From the IMG/VR virus record IMGVR_UViG_3300033149_004458, positions 1 through 64,000 of that record: 64,000 nt of DNA. One strand, 5' to 3'. Source of the stretch: a virus. The notes under the pieces were generated by a model. That model saw only the letters and a list, made by a program, of their open reading frames with translations, did no database searches and had not been told where the DNA came from. Position 1 is the stretch's first letter. Every line of letters begins with the position of its first letter. The position numbers were made by a program, and so were the translations under genes. Positions 42,500-49,021 of the stretch are shown in pieces.

Positions 42500-42659
42500 A
42501 ATCACACTTGCTCCAACCACAAGACATACATAAACTGCACCTTCCTGTTCGGTATAGAGTTTCTCCACAGATAGGACAGGTTTCATCTACACTTAACTCT
42601 TTGTCCATTGGTGGTTCCTCCTCATGTGGTTCATATGTTATAATGGGTTCGCTATCCAT
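42492..42659 (-). CDS. Zinc-finger microprotein, 55 aa
   Basis: This 55-codon frame begins Met-Asp-Ser-Glu-Pro. After an acidic lead it has CPICG (about 28-32), then CSLCMSCGWSKCDYG at the C-terminus, typical of a small zinc ribbon. It overlaps the next ATG by eight bases, which supports coupling with the terminase gene. The reading frame is clearly better than the overlapping N-terminal extension of the 238-codon frame. It may bind DNA or a polymerase subunit; the role is unknown. Confidence 0.7.
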   Translation of the reverse strand: MDSEPIITYEPHEEEPPMDKELSVDETCPICGETLYRTGRCSLCMSCGWSKCDYG

Positions 42660-42662
42660 AAT

Positions 42663-42860
42663 CTACAAATCATCTCCTAGAGGAACAGTGAAAATTCTAT
42701 GCCTGGCACGCTTATTTCTTTGCTCTATAGTTACCAGAGCTTTGACCCAGGCCGGCCAATCTCTATAGTCCACACCAACCAGACCATATTTTTCTTCGCA
42801 TTGTCTACACACCCAAAACTGGGGTGTTATTGGTTTATCGCAAATAACACATCTGTTCAT
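42663..42860 (-). CDS. Zinc-finger microprotein, 65 aa
   Basis: The N-terminus has CVICDKPITPQFWVCRQC, a CxxC...CxxC zinc knuckle, and a basic C-terminal region with QRNKRARHRIF. I place the start at the ATG at 42860, with 42866 a possible alternative; neither has a strong ribosome binding site. It sits three bases before the next small zinc-finger gene. It is likely a nucleic-acid binding or assembly cofactor of unknown role. Confidence 0.6.
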   Translation of the reverse strand: MNRCVICDKPITPQFWVCRQCEEKYGLVGVDYRDWPAWVKALVTIEQRNKRARHRIFTVPLGDDL

Positions 42861-42885
42861 TGGCATCTTCTGAGAAAAGTTAATC

Positions 42886-43068
42886 TTAATGATAGAGAAC
42901 GTCTTTGGCAACAAGGTAAAGCCAAACGATTAGCATAAAAGCCACACTAAGTACAACTCTAAGTGAAACACTAGCAACTTTAACACAACTAAGTAAAATG
43001 TAAACAAGAGCCCCACAAAGAATGGCTATAAAACATCTTGCAAATGTTGCTATAACTTCTGCATCCAT
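42886..43068 (-). CDS. Two-helix membrane protein, 60 aa
   Basis: There are two hydrophobic segments (about 10-27, FARCFIAILCGALVYILL; and about 32-53, VSLRVVLSVAFMLIVWLYLV) separated by a short Lys-containing turn. GGGAGAAG precedes the ATG by four bases. It belongs to a run of tiny membrane proteins just upstream of the terminase genes. It may be a holin-like or membrane-remodelling peptide; there is no family match by eye. Confidence 0.6.
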   Translation of the reverse strand: MDAEVIATFARCFIAILCGALVYILLSCVKVASVSLRVVLSVAFMLIVWLYLVAKDVLYH

Positions 43069-43079
43069 TTTTCTTCTCC

Positions 43080-43178
43080 CTATGGAATATCATAAAAAAT
43101 CCAGTATAGCCCCGCCGCAAGAGCGATTATCCCAATAATAAGTAGGAAAACAGTGATTCCGCTCGGACACTTTTGCAT
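43080..43178 (-). CDS. Single-pass membrane microprotein, 32 aa
   Basis: Only 32 codons, Met-Gln-Lys-Cys-Pro then a single hydrophobic helix (ITVFLLIIGIIALAAGLYWI) and a short tail. A near-ideal AAGGAG lies six bases before the ATG, which makes translation likely despite its size. Eleven bases separate it from the two-helix membrane gene. Function is unknown. Confidence 0.65.
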   Translation of the reverse strand: MQKCPSGITVFLLIIGIIALAAGLYWIFYDIP

Positions 43179-43205
43179 CTTGTGCTCCTTTTCATCTTAA
43201 TGTTA

Positions 43206-43397
43206 CTAATCGTGGGCATACCACAGCACTTCTCTAATACGCCAGAGCTCTTCTAACAGATCAAGCAAATCGGACGAATCATTTATAACTTTCCTGGCGA
43301 TTTCTGTAGTAGACATTCCAGCTTGATTGTTTAGGTAATCTCTCATTTTATCTAAGACCGACCGCATGTCACGTAGAATTCGCTCTTCACTATTCAT
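43206..43397 (-). CDS. Small helical protein, 63 aa
   Basis: Helical throughout, with MRDYLNNQAGMSTTEIARKVINDSSDLL and a C-terminal LEELWRIREVLWYAHD helix. I start at the ATG at 43397 with GAGAGG ten bases before it; the longer frame to 43415 would start with TTG. It precedes the 32-aa membrane peptide. No fold or function recognised. Confidence 0.6.
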   Translation of the reverse strand: MNSEERILRDMRSVLDKMRDYLNNQAGMSTTEIARKVINDSSDLLDLLEELWRIREVLWYAHD

Positions 43398-43411
43398 AGT
43401 GTTGTTTCCTC

Positions 43412-43975
43412 TCAATAAGATGTTGCAGCTTCAGCTGCTTCAAGAAAGTTAACTGGCTTGAAATCCCAACAGTCTACCCCAACATCACATGAGTTTATTA
43501 GCTTCCTGAGCTTTCCGTGGCTATGCCCATAGAAGTGTAATGCTCCATAGTGAGATTTATCCCAAACGCGCATAGCATAATGACAGAGGACCACGGGTAA
43601 TTTGGGAAGCAGTCCAGAAATAGAAACCATCCGTGGGAGTATCTCTATTTTCCCAGAGGTTGCCCAACCGGGGCTCAGCCGCTGAATCCATCTATAGTCG
43701 TGGCTCCCTGGGACAACTTTTATATTCCCATTGAGCCTGCCCAAATATTGATTAACCCTCTCTAATAGAGAGAAATCCCCTAAATATAAAACTAGGTCGT
43801 TCTGTTTAACCAGAGCGTTCCAGTTAGAGATCAGTTTTTCATCCATTTCCTCTACTGAACTAAAGGGTCTGTTGCAGAATCTTATTATATTGGCATGTCC
43901 AAAGTGATGGTCTGCCGAAAGCCAGATGTTCTTATAATTAACACCTGTAAATTTTATGGTCCTCTTGTAATCCAT
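43412..43975 (-). CDS. Metallophosphoesterase, 187 aa
   Basis: All calcineurin-like motifs are present in order: IWLSADHHFGHANII (about 18-32), LVLYLGDFS (about 62-70), VVPGSHDYRW (about 87-96, the GNHD site with Ser), VLCHYAMRVWD (about 129-139) and HFYGHSHG (about 147-154). This is the YvnB/MJ0936-like group of small phosphoesterases common in phages. It hydrolyses phosphodiester or phosphomonoester bonds using two metal ions. The ATG at 43975 is preferred over a TTG one codon earlier. An RNA ligase gene lies nearby (44308), so nucleic-acid end processing is possible. Confidence 0.85.
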   Translation of the reverse strand: MDYKRTIKFTGVNYKNIWLSADHHFGHANIIRFCNRPFSSVEEMDEKLISNWNALVKQNDLVLYLGDFSLLERVNQYLGRLNGNIKVVPGSHDYRWIQRLSPGWATSGKIEILPRMVSISGLLPKLPVVLCHYAMRVWDKSHYGALHFYGHSHGKLRKLINSCDVGVDCWDFKPVNFLEAAEAATSY

Positions 43976-44090
43976 CAATGCTCTTCCTGACTTTATTATA
44001 GGTAAATACTAAAAGTAGTCCAACTAAAATAAAAGCAACAAATAAAGCAATAAGGGCAATATAGTCAAACTGAATGATTAAAGCTAACAT
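43938..44090 (-). CDS. Single-pass membrane microprotein, 50 aa
   Basis: The 50-codon frame has a long hydrophobic helix (about 2-31, including YIALIALFVAFILVGLLLVF) followed by a basic and charged tail (KVRKSIDGLQEDHK). It starts inside the end of the gene at 44084 and ends 38 bases inside the metallophosphoesterase. The ribosome binding site is weak (GAGGGAACAAG is rather far). Overlaps on both sides are like others in this block. Function is unknown. Confidence 0.5.
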   Translation of the reverse strand: MLALIIQFDYIALIALFVAFILVGLLLVFTYNKVRKSIDGLQEDHKIYRC

Positions 44091-44308
44091 AATTTATCTT
44101 GTTCCCTCGCTATATTACTTTGCGCAAGCAAATTTAACATTTCGCGCAACTGCTGAATGAGAGTATAAACATCTCCAGCTTTTAAAGTAACAAACCTTTC
44201 AATTTTGCCGGTTTCTTCACCTATTATGAAACTAATAAATCCAAGTGCGTCGGTATCCACAGTAAGTTTGTTACCATATATTCCACTATATATTATTTTT
44301 GACATCAT
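44084..44308 (-). CDS. Small hypothetical protein, 74 aa
   Basis: A compact protein with beta strands first (KIIYSGIYGNKLTVDTDALGFISFIIG) and a C-terminal helix with LIQQLREMLNLLAQ. A GGGAGAT site lies directly before two ATG codons. Its first base overlaps the stop of the RNA ligase gene, so it is coupled to it. No known family. The beta-then-helix pattern resembles small phage regulators, but nothing confirms that. Confidence 0.62.
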   Translation of the reverse strand: MMSKIIYSGIYGNKLTVDTDALGFISFIIGEETGKIERFVTLKAGDVYTLIQQLREMLNLLAQSNIAREQDKLC

Positions 44309-45207
44309 TATCTCCCATCAAAGATTTCCGGTAGAAGTCGCTTTACCTCCTCGATGGTACTAGAATAAAAGAAGCGAAAATTTATTGTTACGTTTCCATA
44401 CGATTTCAAAATATTCCACATCTCTTCAGTGATAATCTCGTGCCAAACACGACCAAACAGCTCTGGGATTCGCTTACGTGAGAATGGGCCGGTTTCTCTC
44501 ATTTTAGCTAAAACCTTGTTTAGTCTTGCCTCTGTAACAAATTCCTGAGCTAGTTTGTGTTCAAGGGGGGACATTTGTGCCCGTGGCAGGCCAAAATTAT
44601 TAATATGCTTCTCTCTAAACTCATTTCTCACAAGCTTCGCCCAGACTGTTCTACCATAGTTATTTTTAAAACCATATCTCTTTACAACAATTCCCTCTCC
44701 ACTACCTTTGCCATCCTCAATCAGAAAAGTATTAGAACTCAGCAACTTGACAAGATGTTCTTCTGTTGGGTTATCAACAATCTCTATTGGCGGAATAAAA
44801 TCAACTCCGTATTCTTGTAAGGCTTCTATGTATTCATAATATGGGAGATATTCTTCTCTAGCATCATCAAAGACATCAAAAACATAAAAATGTTTCCATG
44901 CATCTTCTCTATACGTTTTAAGAGTATGCGGAACCAACCATTCTCCATATAGTCTCCAAGAAGGCTTATCAGAGAATAACGCGAGAAGCCGTTTTTCCAT
45001 TGGCGAAGATAAAACAAAGTCTAAAAATCCTGCGTTATCTTTCTCTAGTGTCAGCTCCCGTTTTCTACTTCCTGCATGTAGCTTCCCATTATACCAAACT
45101 GAGGCATTGGTGCCATCTATTTTAGGGAATATATAGCATGTTCCAACATTTATTCCTGCAACCTCATCAAGACCAAATCGCTCAATGTGCATATATGGCT
45201 TAAACAT
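44308..45207 (-). CDS. RNA ligase, 299 aa
   Basis: The nucleotidyltransferase motifs are clear: motif I KIDGTN with Lys29 as the adenylated residue, a motif Ia-like AGSRKREL, motif III YGEWL (about 87-91) and FYVFDVF, motif IV EGIVVK (171-176), and motif V VWAKLV with Lys191. The order and spacing fit ATP-dependent Rnl2-like RNA ligases. The C-terminal about 90 residues are helical. It joins RNA ends and in phages commonly repairs tRNA cleaved by host defence nucleases; this phage carries a tRNA gene less than 1 kb away. Repair function is inference. Confidence 0.9.
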   Translation of the reverse strand: MFKPYMHIERFGLDEVAGINVGTCYIFPKIDGTNASVWYNGKLHAGSRKRELTLEKDNAGFLDFVLSSPMEKRLLALFSDKPSWRLYGEWLVPHTLKTYREDAWKHFYVFDVFDDAREEYLPYYEYIEALQEYGVDFIPPIEIVDNPTEEHLVKLLSSNTFLIEDGKGSGEGIVVKRYGFKNNYGRTVWAKLVRNEFREKHINNFGLPRAQMSPLEHKLAQEFVTEARLNKVLAKMRETGPFSRKRIPELFGRVWHEIITEEMWNILKSYGNVTINFRFFYSSTIEEVKRLLPEIFDGR

Positions 45208-45239
45208 TATCCTTGCCTCATTTCTAGAGTAAGCATATC

Positions 45240-45533
45240 TCAGTATGGGTATCTTTTCTGTTCTTTCTCAGCAATTTCATCTTCTATATCTGTTGCTTGT
45301 TCTCCTAGAATCTCATGTCTAAGCCTGATAAAAGCTCTCTCTGGAACAGTGTGCCCACGCTTAAGATGTTCCTGAAGATGCTCATACGCTTCCTCTAAAG
45401 ACGTAAAGACAGAATTCCATGTTTTTCCTTGGCGCTGGTCTTCTATAAGAATAAGACACATCTGACAGACAATAGTGCCGTCGACACTGGGATACATATA
45501 AACATCCCCCTCGCTAAATCTACAGTATGACAT
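45240..45533 (-). CDS. Conserved phage-type hypothetical protein, 97 aa
   Basis: The N-terminus MSYCRFSEGDVYMYPSVDG is a familiar start of small phage proteins of unknown role, with Cys at positions 4, 23 and 26 (a possible metal site with CQMC). The C-terminal half is a charged helix. GGAG stands four bases before the ATG, and a very strong promoter lies at 45598-45626, so it heads an early minus-strand operon leading to the RNA ligase and phosphoesterase genes. Its biochemical role is unknown. Confidence 0.72.
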   Translation of the reverse strand: MSYCRFSEGDVYMYPSVDGTIVCQMCLILIEDQRQGKTWNSVFTSLEEAYEHLQEHLKRGHTVPERAFIRLRHEILGEQATDIEDEIAEKEQKRYPY

Positions 45534-45597
45534 ATTGCTCCTCTCTTGTTTAATGATAAAATTCTTGGTGCCTGTATTTCTCTCCTAATCTATTTCC

Positions 45598-45626
45598 ATT
45601 ATAGCAAATGGTAAGATTTTTGTCAA
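45598..45626 (-). promoter_or_regulatory. Consensus sigma70 promoter, TTGACA-17-TATAAT
   Basis: On the minus strand TTGACA (45626-45621) and TATAAT (45603-45598) are perfect, with a 17-base spacer starting AAAATC. It drives the gene at 45533 and probably the downstream RNA ligase operon. Confidence 0.93.
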
Positions 45627-45693
45627 GTTAGTTCAACCATAAGATTTCTTCGTTGTTATTAGTCAGTGAGAAGTTATCCTTTTGTCTTTCGAC

Positions 45694-45891
45694 TCATTTC
45701 AGTTCACGCTCCACCTGTTCTGAGGATAGCTTTGGAAGAGTGTCGCACAATGTATCAGGAACACACGGTGTTGTCTTTAGCCCTCCCCGCTCGCTATGTT
45801 CAAGCCTATATGATATCCAGCATCCTGTGGCAACCGCGATCAAGACAGCTCCTAGTATCAATATTCCTATCCAGGCAGAAATCATTTCCAT
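45694..45891 (-). CDS. Membrane-anchored small protein, 65 aa
   Basis: An N-terminal hydrophobic helix (about 4-26, ISAWIGILILGAVLIAVATG) is followed by a polar tail with two Cys and a charged end (SSEQVERELK). It has its own strong promoter (45924-45952) and AAGGAG ten bases before the ATG. No lipobox is seen. It is a likely inner-membrane peptide with a cytoplasmic or periplasmic tail; function unknown. Confidence 0.7.
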   Translation of the reverse strand: MEMISAWIGILILGAVLIAVATGCWISYRLEHSERGGLKTTPCVPDTLCDTLPKLSSEQVERELK

Positions 45892-45923
45892 TCTTTCTAA
45901 ACTCCTTTCCTTGAATCATTTTC

Positions 45924-45952
45924 ATTTTATCATGTGATGAAATTTTTGTCAA
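45924..45952 (-). promoter_or_regulatory. Sigma70 promoter, TTGACA-17-TAAAAT
   Basis: TTGACA (45952-45947) and TAAAAT (45929-45924) with a 17-base spacer beginning AAAATT lie on the minus strand before the membrane gene at 45891. It lies immediately downstream of the tRNA-Trp gene, so it restarts transcription after the tRNAs. Confidence 0.88.
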
Positions 45953-45985
45953 GCCAAACCAACCGTTTTTCTTTATTGCTACAGA

Positions 45986-46057
45986 CGAGAGAGCCAGGGA
46001 TCGAACCTAGATCTCTGATTTTGGAGACCAGTATTTTGCCGATTAAACTACTCTCTC
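45986..46057 (-). tRNA. tRNA-Trp (anticodon CCA)
   Basis: On the minus strand a full cloverleaf is present: acceptor GAGAGAG / CTCTCTC, D arm GTTT / AAAT with one G-T pair, anticodon stem CTGGT / ATCAG with loop CTCCAAA (CCA at positions 34-36), and T arm CTAGG / CCTGG with loop TTCGATC. The discriminator is G and the CCA tail is not encoded. It may offset codon bias or replace host tRNA-Trp cut by defence nucleases. Confidence 0.92.
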
Positions 46058-46108
46058 TTAGTCTAATACGAAGGGGCAATACTCATAAGTCCTGCTCACC
46101 CATGTCAG

Positions 46109-46180
46109 TGGAGGTGTGAGGAATCGAACCTCAGTTTCCAAGACAACATATGTCATCTTAGAACGAACCCTTTCACCCCC
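46109..46180 (-). tRNA. Degenerate tRNA-like element
   Basis: The acceptor GGGGGTG / CACCTCC (one G-T pair) and a perfect T arm TGAGG / CCTCA with loop TTCGATT are separated by 40 bases, the normal tRNA spacing. The D arm is poor, with no GG in the loop. The anticodon arm pairs only as ATGAC / GTCTT with a T-T mismatch and loop ATATGTT (apparent anticodon ATG, His). It is either a decayed tRNA, an unusual one, or a tRNA mimic. It lies 51 bases from tRNA-Trp. Confidence 0.55.
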
Positions 46181-46264
46181 GACTTAATTGTGTCTATTTA
46201 AAACTCTTCTTTCACTTCGCACAACTCTTTTACTTTTCCTGTTTAAATAGCTGCTTGAGATAAG

Positions 46265-46486
46265 CTACTCTCTCTTAGTTTGTCCAAACAACGATGTTCT
46301 TACGCTTTGATACGCATCCAAATAATAAACGGCCCACTTAACGCCATGCTCCTTAGCGGCTCTCCAGTAATCAATGCACTCATCAAGATACCTTTTTACG
46401 GCCTCTTCGGTGAGCTCAATCTTCTTGGTCACTGGTTCCGTCCCCGCATCTTTTCTTCCTCTGATTCCTATATCTAGTCCTACCAT
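46265..46486 (-). CDS. Small hypothetical protein, 73 aa
   Basis: This is a soluble basic-acidic protein: MVGLDIGIRGRKDAGTEP, then helices KKIELTEEAVKRYLDECIDYW and HGVKWAVYYLDAYQSVRTSLFG. The ATG at 46486 overlaps the stop of the 46-aa gene upstream (TGATG), which I take as the start; the frame continues three codons further. It lies just upstream of the tRNA genes on the same strand. No known family. Confidence 0.62.
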   Translation of the reverse strand: MVGLDIGIRGRKDAGTEPVTKKIELTEEAVKRYLDECIDYWRAAKEHGVKWAVYYLDAYQSVRTSLFGQTKRE

Positions 46487-46626
46487 CAGTGGCATCTCTT
46501 AAACCAGCCATAACGCCACTTGACGACCACAAGTGGTGTCCATTTATATCCTTTCAGGTAAATGCGTTCGCGGATAAAGTAAGAACCATGCGCACTACAC
46601 CATTTGCCGAATGATAACCAAATCAT
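46486..46626 (-). CDS. Basic Trp-rich microprotein, 46 aa
   Basis: This 46-residue, strongly basic protein has five Trp and several Lys/Arg, ending in WRYGWFKRCH. A good GGGAGGT lies four bases before the ATG, and the stop overlaps the next start (TGATG). It is not clearly a membrane peptide, though WTPLVVVKW is hydrophobic. Size and charge resemble toxin-like or host-takeover peptides, but this is only a shape argument. Confidence 0.62.
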   Translation of the reverse strand: MIWLSFGKWCSAHGSYFIRERIYLKGYKWTPLVVVKWRYGWFKRCH

Positions 46627-46647
46627 TATTACCTCCCAACTCTTATA

Positions 46648-46881
46648 TCACAGACCGCGCTCCAGGAGTGCTAATCCATCCCTCAAGATAAAGGCCCGAC
46701 CAGTAACGTCTTTGAGCAGCGTATCAATTCTCGCTAGAGCAGTATAGCGCAGCTGTTGGTCAGACACTTCAAGATCACATGGCCCTATGATGCCCTCCAA
46801 GTGGTTTATTGCATGGACCAGCAGGGAATTAATCTCTTCGAGCCTATCCGTGATTTTCTCTGTTGTTCCGTTATCTGCCAT
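46648..46881 (-). CDS. Small helical hypothetical protein, 77 aa
   Basis: The protein is predicted helical with ITDRLEEINSLLVHAINHLEG and a C-terminal RAFILRDGLALLERGL. GGGAGAG lies four bases before the ATG. It sits in the block of small accessory genes and lacks any recognised motif. A dimeric helical bundle is plausible. Confidence 0.65.
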   Translation of the reverse strand: MADNGTTEKITDRLEEINSLLVHAINHLEGIIGPCDLEVSDQQLRYTALARIDTLLKDVTGRAFILRDGLALLERGL

Positions 46882-46893
46882 TTTACTCTCCCT

Positions 46894-47334
46894 TTATGAT
46901 TTTTGTGTCTCTTTATGTCTACTCACAACGCCCCGTTCTGGTCGGCGGGCATCGTTGAAACCCCTGGTATATGCTCGATCTATATCCTCGCACCAGCTAC
47001 AATATCGTGTGCCATCATCTCGTAGTTTCTCAGCAATATGTGGATGACCACATGGCATCGGTCTAAACCACTTAGAGAGCTCCTCGATATATGCTGCCAT
47101 TTGCTGTATAGCATCAACCGGATTGCGAAAAGCGGTATAGATACCCGCAATATCACAAGCATCTAGAGCTTGTTCGATTTTAGTTGATTCCTCGCGGTAG
47201 TGCTGAATTGTATCATCCAGACGCCGTTGCAGCTCCTCACATTGTCCCACTAGACCAGTGACTATCCCAACCCAATCAACATGGGCCTCTAGACAAATCC
47301 ACCTTTGAAGATCATTAAGTAACTCGCTGTTCAT
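46894..47334 (-). CDS. Hypothetical protein with Cys/His metal-site-like region, 146 aa
   Basis: I take the ATG at 47334, with AGGAGA seven bases before it; the frame is open 12 codons further without a site. The N-terminal part has a long helix (LQRRLDDTIQHYREESTKIEQAL). The C-terminal part contains CGHPHIAEKLRDDGTRYCSWC, a Cys/His cluster suggesting a zinc site. It ends with basic residues. It is followed 12 bases later by the next small gene. Function not known. Confidence 0.65.
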   Translation of the reverse strand: MNSELLNDLQRWICLEAHVDWVGIVTGLVGQCEELQRRLDDTIQHYREESTKIEQALDACDIAGIYTAFRNPVDAIQQMAAYIEELSKWFRPMPCGHPHIAEKLRDDGTRYCSWCEDIDRAYTRGFNDARRPERGVVSRHKETQKS

Positions 47335-47374
47335 TGTACTTCTCCTATCCACCCGGTTATTTACGACCAACCAC

Positions 47375-47551
47375 TCATTTTGCGTACTTTCTCTGTCTTT
47401 TCCTCTCCGTTCCTGTTAAACACCCTGCTATCAGTCTGGCCTTATCCATCAATTCGCCCGCGTCGATACAGTGAGGATTCCAATATCCCAACCTGACCAG
47501 CGCACGCACCCATGTATCAAATATGTAATACTGTATTTTTCTCGTCGTCAT
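47375..47551 (-). CDS. Small basic protein, 58 aa
   Basis: Starts Met-Thr-Thr-Arg-Lys. It contains IFDTWVRALVRLGYWNP and a basic C-terminus (TERKRQRKYAK). A GGGG-containing site lies five bases before the ATG. It fills an otherwise empty 230-base gap between the genes at 47334 and 47581 on the same strand with no overlap, which favours a real gene. Could bind nucleic acid through its basic tail. Confidence 0.6.
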   Translation of the reverse strand: MTTRKIQYYIFDTWVRALVRLGYWNPHCIDAGELMDKARLIAGCLTGTERKRQRKYAK

Positions 47552-47580
47552 TTTATCCCCAATGTCGTTGGCGTCAGCAA

Positions 47581-47808
47581 TTACCCCTCATCTACTTTAC
47601 ACAACTTCAGTGCCTCTTCCAAAGGATACAGCGTCTCTACGCCGTCAGCATTGATCTTGTAGCAACGCATTGCCTTCTGTCCATCGAAGCCACAGATACG
47701 GCACACATTGTCTCGTTCCCAGGCAGCAGAGATCGATGCAGCGATCACAGCAGTAGCAATTAGTATCCATGCCAGGCCCAGAAGCAAAGCGGCTCCAAAC
47801 CTCTTCAT
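47581..47808 (-). CDS. Signal-anchor protein with CxxC, 75 aa
   Basis: The N-terminus is MKRFGAALLLGLAWILIATAV, a basic start followed by a hydrophobic helix like a signal peptide or signal anchor. Then come CRICGFDGQKAMRCYKI (three Cys) and an acidic helix. It starts at 47808, where its ATG overlaps the previous stop (ATGA), with GGAGG ten bases before. It is likely exported or membrane-tethered facing the periplasm or cell exterior. Confidence 0.68.
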   Translation of the reverse strand: MKRFGAALLLGLAWILIATAVIAASISAAWERDNVCRICGFDGQKAMRCYKINADGVETLYPLEEALKLCKVDEG

Positions 47809-48080
47809 TCTCTTACTTCCTCCTCCGCCAATTCCGCCCGTGTCCAAACACCACCAGCAAAAAGTGCCTTGTCAAATGGTGGCGGCTTTTGGCAAGGGCT
47901 ACGGTAGATACACCACATAGTAGGACTAACCCACACGCAAATGGAACATGCGGAGTGTACGTCTCTAATAGCATGACATAAGGTTAATGACAATCGCCGA
48001 TGTCTCCATAGCCATAACCAATCGTGCCAATGCCGCAAGGATTCTCTCCAGCGGGAAAGACATTCACTTATTCGAGCCAC
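47805..48080 (-). CDS. Possible membrane-anchored protein, start uncertain, 91 aa as given
   Basis: As given, it begins with a GTG that has no ribosome binding site. The frame stays open upstream and would encode a strongly hydrophobic segment (PGILLILLIVVIVARIS), but no usual start codon occurs there. A separate 26-codon frame with a good GGGG site begins at about 48144 (Met-Leu-Glu-Ile-Met) and would join this frame by a one-base shift. So the true product may be a membrane protein expressed through a frameshift, or there is an assembly error. The C-terminus is acidic and ends at the next start. Confidence 0.45.
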   Translation of the reverse strand: MARISECLSRWRESLRHWHDWLWLWRHRRLSLTLCHAIRDVHSACSICVWVSPTMWCIYRSPCQKPPPFDKALFAGGVWTRAELAEEEVRE

Positions 48081-48155
48081 AATTACAACTATTAATAAGA
48101 TAAGTAGTATACCAGGCCAGCCATAACAACATAATTTCCAACATCTAAATCCCCT

Positions 48156-48935
48156 TTAATTGTTACTAGCCTCAACATTGGTTTTAGCCAGTTCTTTACG
48201 CACTTCAGCACGACCTTCCTCACGAGCCTTTTCTAACATTTCCTCAAGCTCACACTTGCGGCATTGCCATTCACCCGGTCGTACAAGGTCCATTTCAGAG
48301 TTACAGTTAGGACACAGACAAACTTGATCGGCCTTATCCCACTCATATTCCGCGCCACACTTAAGTTCCTGAAACGCTTTGACCTTCAACATTTTAGTGA
48401 TTTCCGCGAGGTCTGCTGCTAATTCGTCCCTTGCCTGCTTCAGTGTTCCAGCTAACTCGCGGGCCGCATCACGCTGCGCTTCCAAACGTCCAAGTTTCTC
48501 AGCGGCTACCTGCTGGTGTAGCATTTCCAGTTTCAACAGTGCATTATACTGTATCCCTAGCCGCCTGGCCTCTGCCTCAGCTGTTCGCTTCTCTAGCCTC
48601 AACAATGCATTGTCACCTTGCAACCATTCAACCTCATCCAGCAGCGCCGCCAGCCAGCGACGGGCGTTAGCGAAAAGCCGCGCATAAGCACGACCATCTG
48701 GTCCGCACAGGACATCATTATTCCACGTGCCATCAATGAAAGCGGCTATAGTCCAATACGGTCCAACTGGTCCAGTTTCCAGCGGCACATCTGGTGTAGC
48801 TTCCACATTAGTCCAGTATCCATCAATGTCGCCCCAGACTGAAGCGCCATAGTCATCACCCGTGTTGCTCACAAGCCTTGTGTCCGGCGTGGCTTCAATA
48901 GCCTCTTTGATCTCATCCAGCAACGCAGCATCCAT
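48156..48935 (-). CDS. Coiled-coil protein with zinc ribbon, 259 aa
   Basis: The N-terminal about 85 residues have a repeated small motif (EATPDTRLV... and EATPDVPLE...) within a beta-rich domain. Residues about 90-190 form a long Ala/Glu/Leu coiled coil. Residues about 205-235 hold CLCPNCNSEMDLVRPGEWQC and RKC, a zinc ribbon. A charged helix ends the protein. The ATG overlaps the previous stop (TAATG). No enzymatic features; perhaps a scaffold or DNA-binding regulator. G+C-rich compared with the RNA ligase region. Confidence 0.68.
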   Translation of the reverse strand: MDAALLDEIKEAIEATPDTRLVSNTGDDYGASVWGDIDGYWTNVEATPDVPLETGPVGPYWTIAAFIDGTWNNDVLCGPDGRAYARLFANARRWLAALLDEVEWLQGDNALLRLEKRTAEAEARRLGIQYNALLKLEMLHQQVAAEKLGRLEAQRDAARELAGTLKQARDELAADLAEITKMLKVKAFQELKCGAEYEWDKADQVCLCPNCNSEMDLVRPGEWQCRKCELEEMLEKAREEGRAEVRKELAKTNVEASNN

Positions 48936-49021
48936 TATTCACTCCTTTTACTCACAAGTCTACCGGCCCACGACATTTCCGAGAAACGCACCATCAAGTC
49001 ATATCTGCTCGGCGTCGTCAT
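48935..49021 (-). CDS. Possible microprotein, 28 aa
   Basis: A 28-codon frame (Met-Thr-Thr-Pro-Ser) has an ATG overlapping the previous stop (ATGA) and a stop overlapping the next ATG (TAATG). Such perfect stop-start chaining on both sides is what one expects for a coupled gene. It has no own ribosome binding site and no recognisable domain. It might only serve to pass ribosomes between the flanking genes. Confidence 0.4.
   Translation of the reverse strand: MTTPSRYDLMVRFSEMSWAGRLVSKRSE

Noticed and set aside
42500-42586. N-terminal extension of the putative small terminase to 42586
   Set aside because: No ribosome binding site. The same bases encode the zinc-finger microprotein in another frame with a coupling overlap.
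46058-46264. Third tRNA gene near 46.2 kb
   Set aside because: A GAGAGAG-type sequence occurs at the end of the gene at 46265, but no T arm or anticodon arm can be formed.
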